A stretch of DNA of 64,000 nt from Deuterostichococcus epilithicus (GCA_033439295.1 JAVTLE010000003.1:2542001-2606000); one strand, 5' to 3'; shown: positions 31,874 to 44,414, counted from the first letter of the stretch. Notes: generated by a model not told the origin, from the sequence alone. Numbers and translations are program-made.

Positions 31874-33334
31874 TCAGCCCCAGGCGTACTCGATGGAGCG
31901 TTGCGCCAGGGTTTTGACGCGGCGGTTGTACTCGCGCATGTCCGACTGGAAGAGCCGCGCCGCCTCTGCGTTTGCGGGGCTCTGCGGCACGCAATGCGGA
32001 ACCTGGCGTCAGCTGCGAAGTTGCTGTGAGGCGCCTGCCCAGGAAGGCTCGAGCACGACAGAAGCCCGGCATCACACTGTACGTAGAACAGATCACTCGA
32101 CCCCAGCTGCCCAGCACAGCCGAGAATGTTTGCCACATGCAGCCGCTCCAATACTGGCCTCCTCGAATGCATGCCGGCCTGGCAGGGCGGCTGCAAATGA
32201 TGCACTTCGAGCCTCGCAAGGGACTGCTGGGGAGCGAACAAGGACGTACGCTGCAGTTGGGGTCGGTCAGCAGGCTCTGCACCGACGTCAGCAGCGTGCT
32301 CACGCTCTGGCAGGGGCTCCACTGGTCCTGCGGGTCGAACTCAACAGGCTGACGAGTCTCTGGACACACACGGAGGGCTGAAGTGCTCATGTCTCGGCAG
32401 CACAAAGCCTGGCTGACGGCATATCATAATCCAGCACTGCTCATGACGCATGTCTCTGAGGGATGTACCCGCAACATAGCGGTAGGAGGAAGCACCTGGA
32501 TTGTGTCGAGGCACAATGTGCCGTCTTGGTACACATTCGGGTGGAACATCGGGCCCGTGAAGCGGACCTTCGGCGGCCGGTTGGGGTATTGCTGTTGCGA
32601 AAGGAAACAATGCCAGATCACCAGCGCAATCTCGGAGCGGCACGAACGTGCGTGCGCAGTGCGCGCAGCAGCTGAAAGCGATGTATTCGTGGTTGAACTT
32701 CGCAAAAGCCAGCAGACAGAAACACAGAAGCTGCATGGTGCTCAGGCCTGCCCACCTCGCTGAAGGTGAGCCGCAGGCTGAACACACCGCCCTCCTGCAA
32801 TGTGTGGGAGCAACTCGGGCAGTATGCACATTGTTCGGGCTGTGTTTTCAGACGGCGCTGACATGTCAAAGCCCCAGCTCTCCATGTGCGTGGTAGCAGC
32901 AGCCGCGCCAGGCAAAGTGGGATTGTGTGCGCTTCGGGTGCGCTGCACTGGATCGCAGGCAGTGGCTCCTGCCATTCGAGGAGCTACGATTCCGGCACCC
33001 ACCCACGGCGAGTCTGACGGTCCAAACACGCTAGCGGTCCAGACGAACAGGTCCGACTCGTTGGGCGACGCTGAGCAGCCGTCTGCAAGGTGGCATGCGA
33101 GACATGTCGCGTGAGCCCTCGCACTTCAGCCATGCTGTCGCATTTCAGCCATGCTGAGGGAGTATGGCTTCGTCCGCTGCGGTAGGTAGCACGGCATGTG
33201 CTGTGAGCTGCTTGCACACGGGCCTGTGCCCTGTAGACCACCGTCATAGGCCGATGCTTGCCTGGCGGATCTGTTGAGATGGCGCGCAAATCGGACTGCA
33301 GTCGCAGCATGGCGCTCGCGCCGGGCACCGCCAT
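31874..33334 (-). CDS. UBC2: Ubiquitin-conjugating enzyme E2, RAD6/UBC2 type
   Basis: E2 enzymes carry ubiquitin on a cysteine and pass it to targets with an E3; RAD6-type E2s act in histone H2B ubiquitination, DNA-damage tolerance and N-degron turnover. Six exons, 33262-33334, 33003-33082, 32756-32794, 32496-32591, 32250-32327 and 31874-31981, join in phase to 157 residues, the usual length. The core reads [20 protein letters not shown], with the HPN motif, then [15 protein letters not shown] with the catalytic Cys, then [20 protein letters not shown]. Intron 1 has a consensus GC donor (CCAG|GCAAGC). There is no long acidic tail, as in plant and animal RAD6. The ATG at 33332-33334 fits the family start; the frame stays open a little further upstream. 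Confidence 0.92.
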
Positions 33335-34507
33335 CTTGCCCACCGGGCCAGCTGCTGCGGGCTTATCGAGCTCGCCCAGCCTTCGTGTACCAGTATTAAG
33401 GATAAGTTGTGATGGACTTGTGGTCATCGGCACGCTTCGGAAACGTGAATTGCGCACGCATCCTGCACCCGAGGCAGGATTGTCAGACTGAGAGGGGCAG
33501 ATACCCGCACTTGATACAACACGAAGCGTGCGACGGCTAGCTTCTACTTAAAACTCCTACACGGTCTTTTGCAACCGGACGTCGCCAAGTAAAACTGCGA
33601 TGTAGAACTTTTCGACACAAGGGCTTCGGGACTGGCTGGTAACCTCTGTAGCTTCCAAGGCGATAATGCTGTACAGTGTTTGCAGACCTTGCTATATTTC
33701 TGCTGGCAGCGGGAGCAGAAGGGTCGCGCAAATGCGATGAGAAGTGTTGTGAACCCGGTGTGTGTCATCGGCTCATCTCACGTGTTGACGTCAGCACACA
33801 GCAGCTGGGTGCGGGGGAGGGATGGTCTCGCCTGCCCCTGGAGTGGCAGGCACCTGGCAGTCAGCCTGTATGTTGGAGAGTGTAATCTGGCAAGCATGCG
33901 TTTATTTCCTTGAGGATTCAACTGGGTTTCAAACCTTCTTCAGCAGAGGCGGTAGTCGACTGGCGGTGTCACGGCTCAGTTCTCATGTGTGCGAACAATT
34001 CAGCAGCGGCACACGAGCACCGGAGGGAAAAGGTCAGTATGACACTTTCAATTAGACAGGTCAAGTGCTGCGGGACGTTTTTCAGGTGCGTTTTAAACAA
34101 GATTGAACTTGTCAGCAACCAGGACAATCGGTGTAATTCAAGCACTGCGCATGCAATACGCATGCAATACAAAATGTCAGGAGGCGTCCACAAGATGTGG
34201 CAGCAAGATGAATGAGGTCCAGGCGATAGCATGGATGGTGCACATCAACCCAAACCTCTATAGATTACAACTCCAAGAATGGCTTCCACACTTGCAACCG
34301 CCCGCAGTCCAAAACTGTGTCCATCATCGAGTCTCTACTCGTCCAGGGCCTCGATGGGGAACCTGCAATGTTGCGCAACATACAGTCAGTGCAGTCAGAC
34401 TATCCACCTCGAAGTACTACGCCAGAGCAAAAAGCTCCGCATTCCGACCAGCAGGGTCTGAAAAGAAGCACAGGTTGTAGTCTAGGGAGCAGAGCCGGCA
34501 GACACAC
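33335..34507. other. Intergenic region upstream of the E2 gene
   Basis: Relatively AT-rich stretch with no recognisable gene. It should contain the E2 promoter and the 3' untranslated region of ABM-fold copy B. A minus-strand TGTAA at 34265-34269 lies about 240 bases beyond the copy B stop and is a candidate polyadenylation signal. Confidence 0.4.
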
Positions 34508-37139
34508 TCACAGGACGGTCGTCGTCAGGACGATGTCGTGGCTGAGGATGAACTCCCGGAACTTCTTGGCGGCGCAGCTCTCAAAGTACTTCTTCACAGC
34601 CTCATCATCCTCCCAAACCGAGTATCTGCGCGGACGTAGATCGAGTGCTCGAATGCAGCAGTGTGCTTCTCAATAGCAGACAATGACGAATGCACAAGAC
34701 GACGGCTGTCTGCAGAGACGCATGAGAGGCTGTAGGGCGCACGAGTAGAAGGTCACATCGTCCTGCACCAAAGCCACAACATAGAGTTCAGAGCAGTTTT
34801 GCTGCTGAAGTCTGTAATGAGTGTGTTGATGGCTGTTTTAAGTCTATCAGGCCAGCAGCCACAGCCCAATGTCAACACAAACACTCACAGCACAGCTCAC
34901 ACAGGTTTTACTGCAACTGCAGGATGCCCACCGTCAACGTCTTGGAGAAGCCATAGACGACGGAGCCAGATTCCTTTGACACAGCCTTGGTCATGAGCTC
35001 AGCCGCCTCGACGAAGTGCACCACCTCCGAAGGCTTCACGATGAACTTTCCAAGCAGCGTGGGCTTCTTTGGGTCGCGGCCCTGAACGCTGTTCTGTGCG
35101 CCAGCGACCGACGGCTGCATCCATGCCTGTGAAGCGATGGCGAGACACTGATCGCAGCCACAGCTGCAGCAGCAATGAGAGCTAGCGAGCTATGCCCCTG
35201 CAACAGCGGACTACACCAGCAGTATACAGCAGATAAGCACCATCGAGGCCGCAAAACAGCGCCTGAGGCAACCACTTGAAGCGGATGGCAACGCCAGATC
35301 ACAGACAGCGTACCTGCAGGGAGTCAGCAGCATCGCCGAGCATATCGACCATGACGTGCATCGGCTGGCTGCTGGTCTGCAGCATCACAGCCAGACGTCT
35401 GAAGCCGGCAACTATTGAGTGGCAATGCATGTGAAGATACGCAGTATGCGCAGTGGGTTTGCAGGCAATGCAATAGCAGAAATATGCTGCTGGCGCACCT
35501 TCGCAGCATCGTGCAGCTGCACCTTGCCGTGGTGGTGCTCGTGGTGGTGCTCCTTGTGATAGGAGATGGGAATCAGCTGCGTCAGCGTCAGCGCGATGTC
35601 GTTCTCCTGCAGATTTGATACAATTTCCATTGGTCGGGAGGGGCGCGTGCTTGCGAAGCAGATAAGCAGGCAGCATGTGGCGGTTTCCAGCGCTGAGCGT
35701 TTGCCATGAATCGGCATTTCACTTCACACATCGTCGGGCAGGCCAGGATGATGTGGTGCAGCTGCTGCATCGTGCTCACAACAAAATGCGGCTGCCAAAA
35801 GGGTGATTGCGGCCATTTCGCTCCGCGAAAAGGGTCGCGCATACCTCAATATACTCGGCCAACTTCTTGACCTCAGAGTCCTTGTCGCCGGTGATCCACT
35901 TGAAGAAGTCCGACTTGCTTTCCCACTCCTGGTAGCTGCGTGACGTGCCGGGGCCGTGGTCAGCAAGGGGGCAGGTGCATTTGGTGACAAGAGAACACAA
36001 AGTTGTGGTGCAGGGCTGTTGGGTGACAGGCAGCGAGAGCTCAACCAAGGTGGGGCATACCTGTAGAACAGCAGGCTGCGAGGAGAAAATAAGGTTGATG
36101 TCAGATCAGCATCATGGCAACGAGGTTGCGCAATGTGCATGGACTGCATCCAGAACTGCGAATGATGCCGACGATGCACAACAGCAGAGCACAGTCATTG
36201 GGCACTCACTTGTCGGTCAGCGGCTTGGACAGGTTGAGACGGATGTTGCCCTTTGCGCTCTCCGCCTCCTCCTTCACCTGGACACAGAGTACGAAGTCAC
36301 AGTTTGCAGCTATGCACCAGGACGCCGCGGCCAGATGGTTGCAGGGATGCCTCTGCTCCTCAGCTGACGGCGTCGTCTTACCTTCAGCCAGGCAGAGATG
36401 AACTCCTTCTGGATGGAGGGCCGGATGATGTACTTCACGAGCAGCGTGAACTTGAAGTCCTTGTGCTCCTCGTGGCCGTGCTCGACGGAGCCCAGCGCCG
36501 ACGGCTCCACCTGCAGGCGGTCGCCACTCCATTCCTGATCGAAAAAGCAAGGCAAGTTCTGTCAGTGCCTACAAGCGCAGAGCACATCTCTGGGACACCG
36601 TAGCCTCTGCTGACGAGGTCACAAGCTGTGCTGCGAACTGGAGCAGCCTTGCGACCCAGATGTCGGACGAGATGTGAGACGCAACCTGTCTAGATGTCAC
36701 GAAGTTCGCTTGTTGGCCCGCATGATATATAAGTATAGTAAGAAAGATCAGGCACTTTTGGGCTGCACACGCCCGAAGGTGCCACGTCCGATATCAGGTG
36801 CAGCAACCTATCTAGCGCGCTGCCACTTCGAAGCGCAGTAGGAAAGCCGTTGGAGATCCATACAACCACAATTCGGTGCTAGGACGCTTGTTGTCCCACC
36901 ACATGGGCAGAAAAGCAAAAAATTCCTCCGATCACACGTGCCAAGGTCACTCGCACGTCGCAGCAGAGGTGCCCTTCCGACGCAGAGAAGGACATGCTCA
37001 AGCGGCGAGTCTATCAAATTACCTTGAGCGCGCTCACGACATCGTGGGCCCAGTCGTTGACGTTGACAGCAGGCCCCGGACGTGCGGAAGCGCCAGCGGC
37101 GAGCGCCAGTAGGAGGAGACTAAGCACGGCAGCACGCAT
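34508..37139 (-). CDS. Secreted protein with two tandem ABM-fold domains, copy B
   Basis: Paralogue of 3629-6559; function unknown. Ten exons, all in phase, give 315 residues: 37023-37139, 36382-36534, 36210-36277, 36061-36075 (15 bases), 35845-35935, 35499-35606, 35314-35376, 34932-35126, 34743-34762 (20 bases) and 34508-34625. Residues 1-20 are a signal peptide (MRAAVLSLLLLALAAGASAR). Domain 1 runs from KFTLLVKYIIRPSIQKEF to YQEWESKSDFFKWI. The linker holds LTQLIPIS and a His-rich loop (HKEHHHEHHHGKVQLHD). Domain 2 runs from LLGKFIVKPSEVVHFVEAAE to VWEDDEAVKKYFESCAAKKF. The W-E-D/S helix after each beta strand is the ABM signature. Secretion or lumenal location follows from the signal peptide. 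A His cluster could bind metal, but that is speculation. Confidence 0.8.
34743..34762 (-). other. 20-base micro-exon of ABM-fold copy B
   Basis: This exon encodes DDVTFY plus a split Ser codon, with a GTGCAG acceptor and a GTGCGC donor. Copy A carries the matching DDDFTVWGY within exon 6126-6249. Confidence 0.75.
36061..36075 (-). other. 15-base micro-exon of ABM-fold copy B
   Basis: CCTGCTGTTCTACAG lies between a CAG acceptor and a GTATGC donor and restores frame between LTDN and YQEWES. Copy A encodes the same residues (RLFFSC) inside one longer exon. Confidence 0.8.
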
Positions 37140-37891
37140 GGTGTCAGGATTTCTGTGCGAAATGGAACAAGTAATCAACAGTGGCGTTGCAATGAGTTCT
37201 CTCACGGCTGCCCGAGCATCGCCTGCAACATTGGCCCAAGAGCAGCTTCTTGCCAACCCCATACAGGTGCGGCAAGATGGAGCCTGGGCTGTGACCACAC
37301 CAGCCACCCCTGAAACTATTGTTCAGCAGGCATGCTCACGGGCGGCGCAAATTTGCGTCGTAGAGGGTCAAACGACCAGGCACAAATCGTTGATCTGCTT
37401 GAGTGCCGGGACGTGCGTAGGGGCCGTCAAACCCCGGGGATCGCGTGCAAGCGCCGCCTGCCGCCTTCAACACGAGCATTCGTTTTGTTCGCGGGTGAGC
37501 GGAGATGGCCCAAGTGTGGCGATGCAGCCTGCCGTCTCGAACACTCGCGTGCATGGCGCATGTTGCCGGCATCTGTGTCGCCGGTGCAGAGGGACTTGCA
37601 GCATCTCTTCATAAGCATGCCACCCTGCATTTTCCGGTGAGATGGGTCAGAGCACCCCTCGCGTGCATGGACGCAATCAATGCGTCTATGTATCCACCAG
37701 GATCAGCTGCGAAGTGTCTGCCCCCTCAACAGGGCCGACGAACTTACCTGCGAAGGGCGGCTGTCGCGGGCACGGCGCGCCGCTTGCAGCTGGAGATACA
37801 TCGGTCGGAGACCAGCTGCTGCCGCGGCGCCGGTGTCGCAGCGCCCGCCGGCAGTTGCTGGCGGGCCGCAGTGTTCTGAGCAGTGGCCAGC
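37140..37891. promoter_or_regulatory. Divergent intergenic region between ABM-fold copy B and NOP56
   Basis: About 750 bases separate two divergent start codons, so it should contain both promoters. No conserved element or convincing coding exon is visible. Confidence 0.4.
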
Positions 37892-40800
37892 ATGGCGACG
37901 TACCTGTTGTTCGAGGCGGCACATGGCTATGCGCTGTTTGAGGTGCGCGCAGATTGCGCTGCCACGCTTTGCACTGTTGCTGCTGTACATGGCGCGTGAT
38001 CAAACTCCTCCATGTGCTTGCAAGCCAGTCGAGCCATCCGAAGTGCAGTGTTTCTTGGTCGTGTGTGCTTTCGAAGCCTTAACATACGGTCATGCTGTAT
38101 GTCCGTGTATGACCATGGTCAAGCCGTCTGCTTTAGTTACACTGCTCCTATTCTGTCCGGGTGTCAACTGCAGGTGAAGCAGGCGGATGAGCTGGCGCAA
38201 GGATCAGCAGCGGCGGCGGCGCTGGCCACCGACCTTACGCGTTTCTCCAAGGCGGTCACGCTGACGTCCTTTAAGGCCTTTGGCACAGCCGCGGAGGCGC
38301 TTGCGGAGGCGTCTGCCGTGTCGGAGGGCGGCATGACGGACACGCTCAAGGCGTTTCTGCAGATGAACTTGCCCAAGGTGAGCACAAGAAGATGCGAAGT
38401 TTCCGTAGGGAAAGAGGCAGAAGGGGCATGCCTGTATTGCCTTGACTGCATTGCCTTGCGGTGGTGGCTCCGCACATCAGGCGGCAGGGGCACACGTGCA
38501 GGCTGCAATGCCGCCTCCAGGCACAGCCCATGCTTCGCACTGACACACAGCATGCGTATCTGCTCCACTTCAGACGCTCACGGCATTCAGGGCGGTTCTC
38601 ACAACACGAACCCCCTTGATGACCCTGCATGCCTGCCGCTATGTCGCAGGTGAAGGAGGGCAAGAAGCCCAAGTTCGTGCTGGGCGTCGCGGAGGCGAAG
38701 CTGGGCAATGCCATTTCCGACGGCCTGAGCGTGCCGTGCGCCTGCAATGAGTTCACGGGGGAGCTGCTGCGCGGCGTGCGGGCACACGCCGGCCACCTCA
38801 CCAAGGTAAGGCACGACGCGCAGGAGCCGTGCACACGAGTGCGGTTGTGTCGGATTTACGCTGGGGGCGCATGGTGTGCAGGGATTCATGCCGCGTGCCA
38901 AGGGCTTCCTTTCACTTGGCTTCTCAGCTGTGCATCTGACAGGGCGAGGCAATCAGCAGATCCCGCATCAGCACATGGGGGCTGGGGCACTGCAGGGGAG
39001 GCGCCAGGGGCCAGCGCTCTTGCACGAGAATGCTCGCTGCCATGCTCCAGTCACACAAACCTTGCCTCGCGAAGCAACCGCCTGCTCCTGCCGCCACCGC
39101 AGAACCTGGCCACAGCGGAGGCATCAAGGGCGCAGCTGGGGCTGGCGCACTCCTACTCGCGCGCCAAGGTCAAGTTCAACGTCAACCGCCAGGACAACAT
39201 GATCATCCAGGTGCGGACGCACCTCTCTTGGTCTGCCGCCCGTCGCTGCAGCTGGGCGGTCACCCACCAGAGGCGCCAGCCGTGAGGGATGCAGCCAGCG
39301 CGTGTCACGACCTCATGCCGCGGTTGCTCGACACAGGGGTCAGCACTGCACAGTGGCCGCGTCCGGACAGTGGACTGCTCCACATGCGCGATGCCCTTGC
39401 TCGGAGCAGCTCCCAGGCCGCGACTGCGGAGTGCGCAGCGGCGCAGTGATCCAGCTCTGAACAAGGGCTTCTTCACGGATCGTCCTGCTTTGCTCCTGCT
39501 GTCTCATACGACTTTCACACGACAGAGGCAGCCATGTGTACCTCGTCATCTCGTCTGGCGGCGTCCAAGCGGGCGCGGCCCTGCCAGATGAGCTCCGCCC
39601 CTGATGACCCTTTCGACTCAGCCCTTCCCTCTTTCAAACCTGCAGGCGATTGCGCTGCTGGATACGCTGGACAAGGACGTCAACACCTTCGTGATGCGCG
39701 TGCGGGAGTGGTATTCGTGGCACTTTCCAGAGCTGGTGCGGATCGTCCCGGACAACTACACCTACGCGCGCCTGGCGCTGGCCATCCAGGAGAAGGGCAG
39801 CTTGTCCGACGAGCGCAAGGAGGAGCTGGCGGACATCACCGGTGGGTTCCGGATATAGGGTTTGGATCGACCAAATCGCATTGCGGAACGAAGCTAAGAC
39901 GACACAGGACGTCTGAGCAGCCGCGGCGGCTTGGAGATCCGGCAGCGGGTTGACGCTGGTGCCGATGTGTTGGGCCGGGCTTTGCTGGATTGCTGGGCCT
40001 GCCGCATGCAATCAAGCTGCACGCTGGCAAGCTGCGCATTTGCAGCCTGAGGGCTGCTGTCGCCAGCGGGCTGCCCTCACAGCAGGCTGGCGACACTTTC
40101 CGAGTGGATCTGCACTGGGCTGCTCAACTGCGCTGACACTCTACCCCGCATGCATGCTTGCAGGCGACGAGGACACGGCGCAAGCGATCATCGAGGCGGC
40201 CAAGACCAGCATGGGACAGGACATCTCGCCCATCGACCTCATCAACATCAAGACCTTTGCCGCGCGTGTCATCTCTCTAGCCGAGTACCGTCACAAGTGC
40301 GCCGCTTGCTATGCCCCGACCTTGTCTTACACCCAAGCTGTGCACCTTGAGGCCCTGGTGGCTCCATCGACGAATGCTGCAGGCAGTGGGCACACAGCAC
40401 AGCAGTCGCGCATTGCCGACTGGGACTCGACACGCCTTGCCCGTCAATCCTGAAACCTGATCCCGCAGGCTGCACGCTTACCTGCTGGAGCGCATGCACA
40501 ATGTGGCGCCCAACCTGAGCGCGCTCATCGGCGAGATTGTGGGTGCACGCCTCATCAGCCATGCCGGCTCCCTCACCAACCTGGCCAAGTACCCAGTGAG
40601 TGGCGGTCTCCCATAGAATCGAAACCTTTCCCAAACTTACACCACCTCTACAGTGCAGCGGCAGACTTGCTTGGAGTGCCTGCACAAGCAGTTCGGCTGC
40701 AGACGGCGCTCGGCTGCAGACGGCGCTGGGCAAGTCCTCTGTGGTTCGGCAAGCGATGCTTCGAGGGAGCTGGGTGCGCCGTCCGTGTGCGCTCTGCGCA

Positions 40801-43031
40801 CCCACGGCGGTGACCGCTTCCGTCGCAGCTGGGTCGCCGCCATGCGCGTGATGCCAGCCCGGTTCCGCAGCCTCCTCGGCATGCTTAGACGTGCTCATTT
40901 GGACTGGATGCAACTCTGCCTCCCTGCTCGCCGCCGCAGTCGTCGACGGTGCAGATCCTGGGCGCGGAGAAGGCGTTGTTCCGGGCGCTCAAGACCAAGG
41001 GCAACACCCCCAAGTACGGCCTCATCTTCCACTCCAGCTTCATCGGGCGCGCCAAAGCCCGCAACAAGGGTCGCATCAGCCGCTACTTGGCCAACAAGGC
41101 CTCCATCGCCTCCCGCATCGATTGCTTCATGGAGGTGGCCACCTCCGCATTTGGCGAGAAGATGAAGGAGCAGGTGCGGCCTACTCCCAATCTTTTAGCG
41201 ATCAGTCTCCAGTAGCGTCTGGTTACGAAGACCTCCCGAACTGCTTCATGGAGGCTGCAACCTCTGCGGTTGGCGAGAAGATGCAGGAGCGGGTACCATC
41301 CGCTGTCCCAACGCATTCTTAAAACCCTGCAAGTTTGTTTTCTTTGGGCGATCTCACCGGAGAGTTGAGGCACAGTCGGCATTTCGTTGCTGACAGGGCG
41401 GCCGCCACGACTTGGACATGCTGTTGCTGTTGTGGCTTGGGTCCCTTGTGCTCCCCTTGTCATTGCCATACAAAATTCCAGCAGCATGCGCCGGTGCGCT
41501 TGATACGCAGCTGAGCTGCCGCCTGGACCTCGAGTCAGTCTCTGTAACCGAGCCCTCAACATGTGCCCTGTCCCTGCGTCCAGGTGGAGGAGCGACTGCG
41601 GTTCTACGAGGAGGGCATCGCGCCCACCAAGAACCTCACTGCCATGCAGGTGCGATTATGGTCTGGGGTTTAGGATGCTGCGTCCGCTGTCTAGCCTGCC
41701 ACCTCCTCCCCGAGCCGTCCCTCCATGGCATCTCAGGCACAGCAGATGCATCTTGGGCGCCTCTGCAACAGGGCCTTCCCGCCTCCATGCTGATGCGGCG
41801 CCTCGGTGTTGAAGCTGCGGCGCGCAACCCTGGTTCATTGTGGGACTGGTGCCAATGTCCACTGAGAAAACTATCAGGAGCTGCCGACTGCGGCTGCTGC
41901 GACGCTGTGCGCACGACCCCGCGACCCACGGCGGCAAGGCAAAGCCTGTCATGTTGCAGCCCTCCTCCAAAATCTGCCCTGACTCAGCCTGAGCGCTGGG
42001 CTCCGCGCCTCTGCAGGCTGCCATCAAGACGGCCGGCGGCACGGAGCTGCTGGCCGCGGCTGCGGCGCAGGCGGCAGGCGGCGCGGCGCCTGACACTGAG
42101 GGCAAGAAGAAGAAAAAGAAGAAACGGCCCGCCGCCGAGGTTGCTGCCGACGCCGCAGACGCCGCCGTGGGTGAGTTGACATCCTTATTTCGAGACACCT
42201 TCTCGATAACCCTAATCTCCCTCCTCCCAAGGCCTCCCCCTCCGCGCCCTCGACGTCTAATCAGTCGCCTGCTCGTTGTGGAAAGTCCGGCCTTGCTGGC
42301 AAGGCTGGTCTGCATGGTCGGTGACGAAACTCTTGACGCCGAATGGGGGATGCCCCTCCTGTGGCAGTTCAACCTCTAAGAAGTCCTGAGACCATCAGAA
42401 ACAACGTCAGTTACCTTGACACCTGTGAACCCAGCGATGTATCTGCCGCAAGGGAGAGGGAGAGGGGATGTGCACGCTAGGTCGTGGTCGGTGAGGAAAA
42501 TCTTGACGCCGAATGGGGGATGCCCCGCCCTGTGGCAGTTCAACCTCTAAGAAGTCCTGAGACCACTGTTGGGTGGGTAAGGGGAGCGCATAAGGGTCGT
42601 GATCTGAGAAAACACACATTTTGAAGCGCTGCTGCTGATGTGTGCATCCAACCACAATGCACTCGACCGATGCGTATGCGTGTCTCCTGCAGTGCACTGA
42701 CGCACAACACCACCGCTGACCTTGCAGAGGAGGTCGACGCAGTGGAGGATGCACCCAAAAAGAAGAAGAAAAAGGCCGCCGCGGCTGAGGTGCGGTCCAT
42801 GCTGTGTGCCATCGTGTACCTTGTCACATGGACCTCGGCTGCACCCGACCAATGTGTGGCAGCGCACCTGAGGATCGCCAGCGCAGTCGCGAGTGCACCT
42901 GCAGCAGGTTGTTGAGCCCCGGCTGGATGGCCCATGTCAATGCATGATGCCACGCCTCTGCAATCCCGCAGGCAGACGCAGCGCCAGCGACTGGCGAGAA
43001 GAAGAAAAAGAAGAAGAAGGCAGCCGAGTGA
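37892..43031 (+). CDS. NOP56: Nucleolar protein NOP56, core box C/D snoRNP subunit
   Basis: NOP56 pairs with NOP58 and fibrillarin in box C/D snoRNPs that 2'-O-methylate rRNA in the nucleolus. Twelve exons join in phase to 516 residues: 37892-37942, 38174-38377, 38650-38805, 39103-39210, 39646-39841, 40164-40296, 40469-40595, 40940-41173, 41584-41649, 42017-42170, 42728-42789 and 42972-43031. The start [17 protein letters not shown], the coiled-coil block [19 protein letters not shown] and the Nop domain (AHAYLLERM-like lead, [38 protein letters not shown]) fit NOP56 rather than NOP58; the segment [20 protein letters not shown] is diagnostic. The tail has three Lys-rich modules, one in each of the last three exons. 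Introns 8 and 10 contain duplicated sequence. Confidence 0.95.
41242..41297 (+). repeat. Diverged intronic copy of the 3' edge of NOP56 exon 8
   Basis: Fifty-six bases starting TGCTTCATGGAGG repeat the end of exon 8 and its donor with about ten differences by my count. The copy still reads [15 protein letters not shown] in frame against [15 protein letters not shown] of the exon. It lies about 70 bases into the following intron. Confidence 0.8.
42315..42565 (+). repeat. Direct repeat pair of about 80 bases in NOP56 intron 10
   Basis: Bases 42315-42395 and 42485-42565 are near-identical, sharing CTTGACGCCGAATGGGGGAT and the tail GAAGTCCTGAGACCA. They are separated by about 90 unrelated bases and encode nothing recognisable. 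Confidence 0.85.
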
Positions 43032-43895
43032 TGGCGTTGACAGCATCGAGCTCCAGGCATACCTACAGCTGTGCACAATGGTATGCGGTGCAGCTCAGGC
43101 TCTTGAGAATAACACCTCTACTTCTTCGGTGTTGCGATTTTCTCCGTCTCAGGTGGGGCACTGGACCAGGACCGCCGGTCAGTTTCGCCACGTGAAGCAG
43201 AATGTCAGGGAGAAATCGTCTATCAACACAGAGTGTTTTGCCGATCGGTCATGCCGCCTGCAAACTTTTGTCCAGAAGCGCAAAGAGGAATCCAGGTCAT
43301 GTGGCAGGCATCTGCGACGCAGAGTCCTCAGTTGGAGCCCAATCACAGCTACAACAACCAACAACTCGATGACGAATTTCGTCCGCCTTGGCGCCTACCC
43401 GTTGCTTCACGCAAACCAGCACGGAAACGCTTGCATGTGGGCATGTGGCGAGTTGAGAATGGAAGGTCCATGTAGGTTTTCATCTCGTCATGGAGCGACT
43501 TCCACTGCCTGGGGGTGTGCTTCATTGGTGCGAGGACATTGGGTGCGCCAGTCACCGCCGCAACTATATATTCGACGAAAGCTATTGCGGCACTGTTCTG
43601 TTCAGCATGTCACGTCGTCTGTCGGCAAACACATCGCCGCAGTTGCTGCTATGTTGCTGTCCGACTGCATGTTGAAGTGCATGCTGCCGCCCGGCTCGCC
43701 TTAAAACCACGGCACATTGTTCCTCAATCGCACAGAGGCTCGGACCGCACGGATGCTGATAGGGCTGACACCACGCGAGTCGGGCATGTTCCCCGGTCTT
43801 CCTGCCGCTTCACCTTCAGCAGCTTCCTGCCCCGCTGCTTCCACCTGCTGATGTGTCATTGTTGCTTGTACCATCGCCTCGCAGCCGTCCCGGGC
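43032..43895. other. Convergent intergenic region between NOP56 and AIR carboxylase
   Basis: Holds two opposing 3' untranslated regions. Open frames occur but none looks coding. I found no clear TGTAA signal. Confidence 0.35.
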
Positions 43896-44414
43896 TCAGT
43901 AGTGCTCCCAGCCGACAGCCTCGAGCCGTGCCGCTTTGTCCAGCACCGTCTGCTTCATGTCCGACTGGAACTGTTCCATGCGCTGCCGCAGCGCCGGGTC
44001 AGCGGCTGCCAGGATGCGCGCCGCTAGTAGCCCCGCATTGGCGGCATTGCCGATCGCGACCGTCGCCACTGGCACGCCCTTCGGCATCTGGGGCAGCAGG
44101 GGGGTCAAAAGTCAGCATCAGCGCGTGCCACGCAGGCTGCCGACGCTTTTGCCGGGCCTCCTCACACGCCGAGAATTGCACGAAATGATATGCGAGAAGA
44201 TAATGCAAGAAGAATGCTCAGGTGTAAACAATCCGCTGCCTGCGTCCGCCAAGTCACGGCAGGAGCGCCACCGCTCAGCGGCAGGGCGTGCTGGACGCGT
44301 GTGCCGCTGGCGTTTCACCTGCACAATGGACAGCAGCGCGTCCATGCCGTCCAGGTGTGCGCCCTTTGGTGTCACGGGCACGCCCACCACCGGCAGCGGC
44401 GTCGCGGCGGCGAC

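Noticed and set aside
41561-42372. Open frames overlapping NOP56 exons 9-10 and adjoining introns
   Set aside because: They cross well-supported NOP56 splice sites and encode low-complexity sequence without homology.
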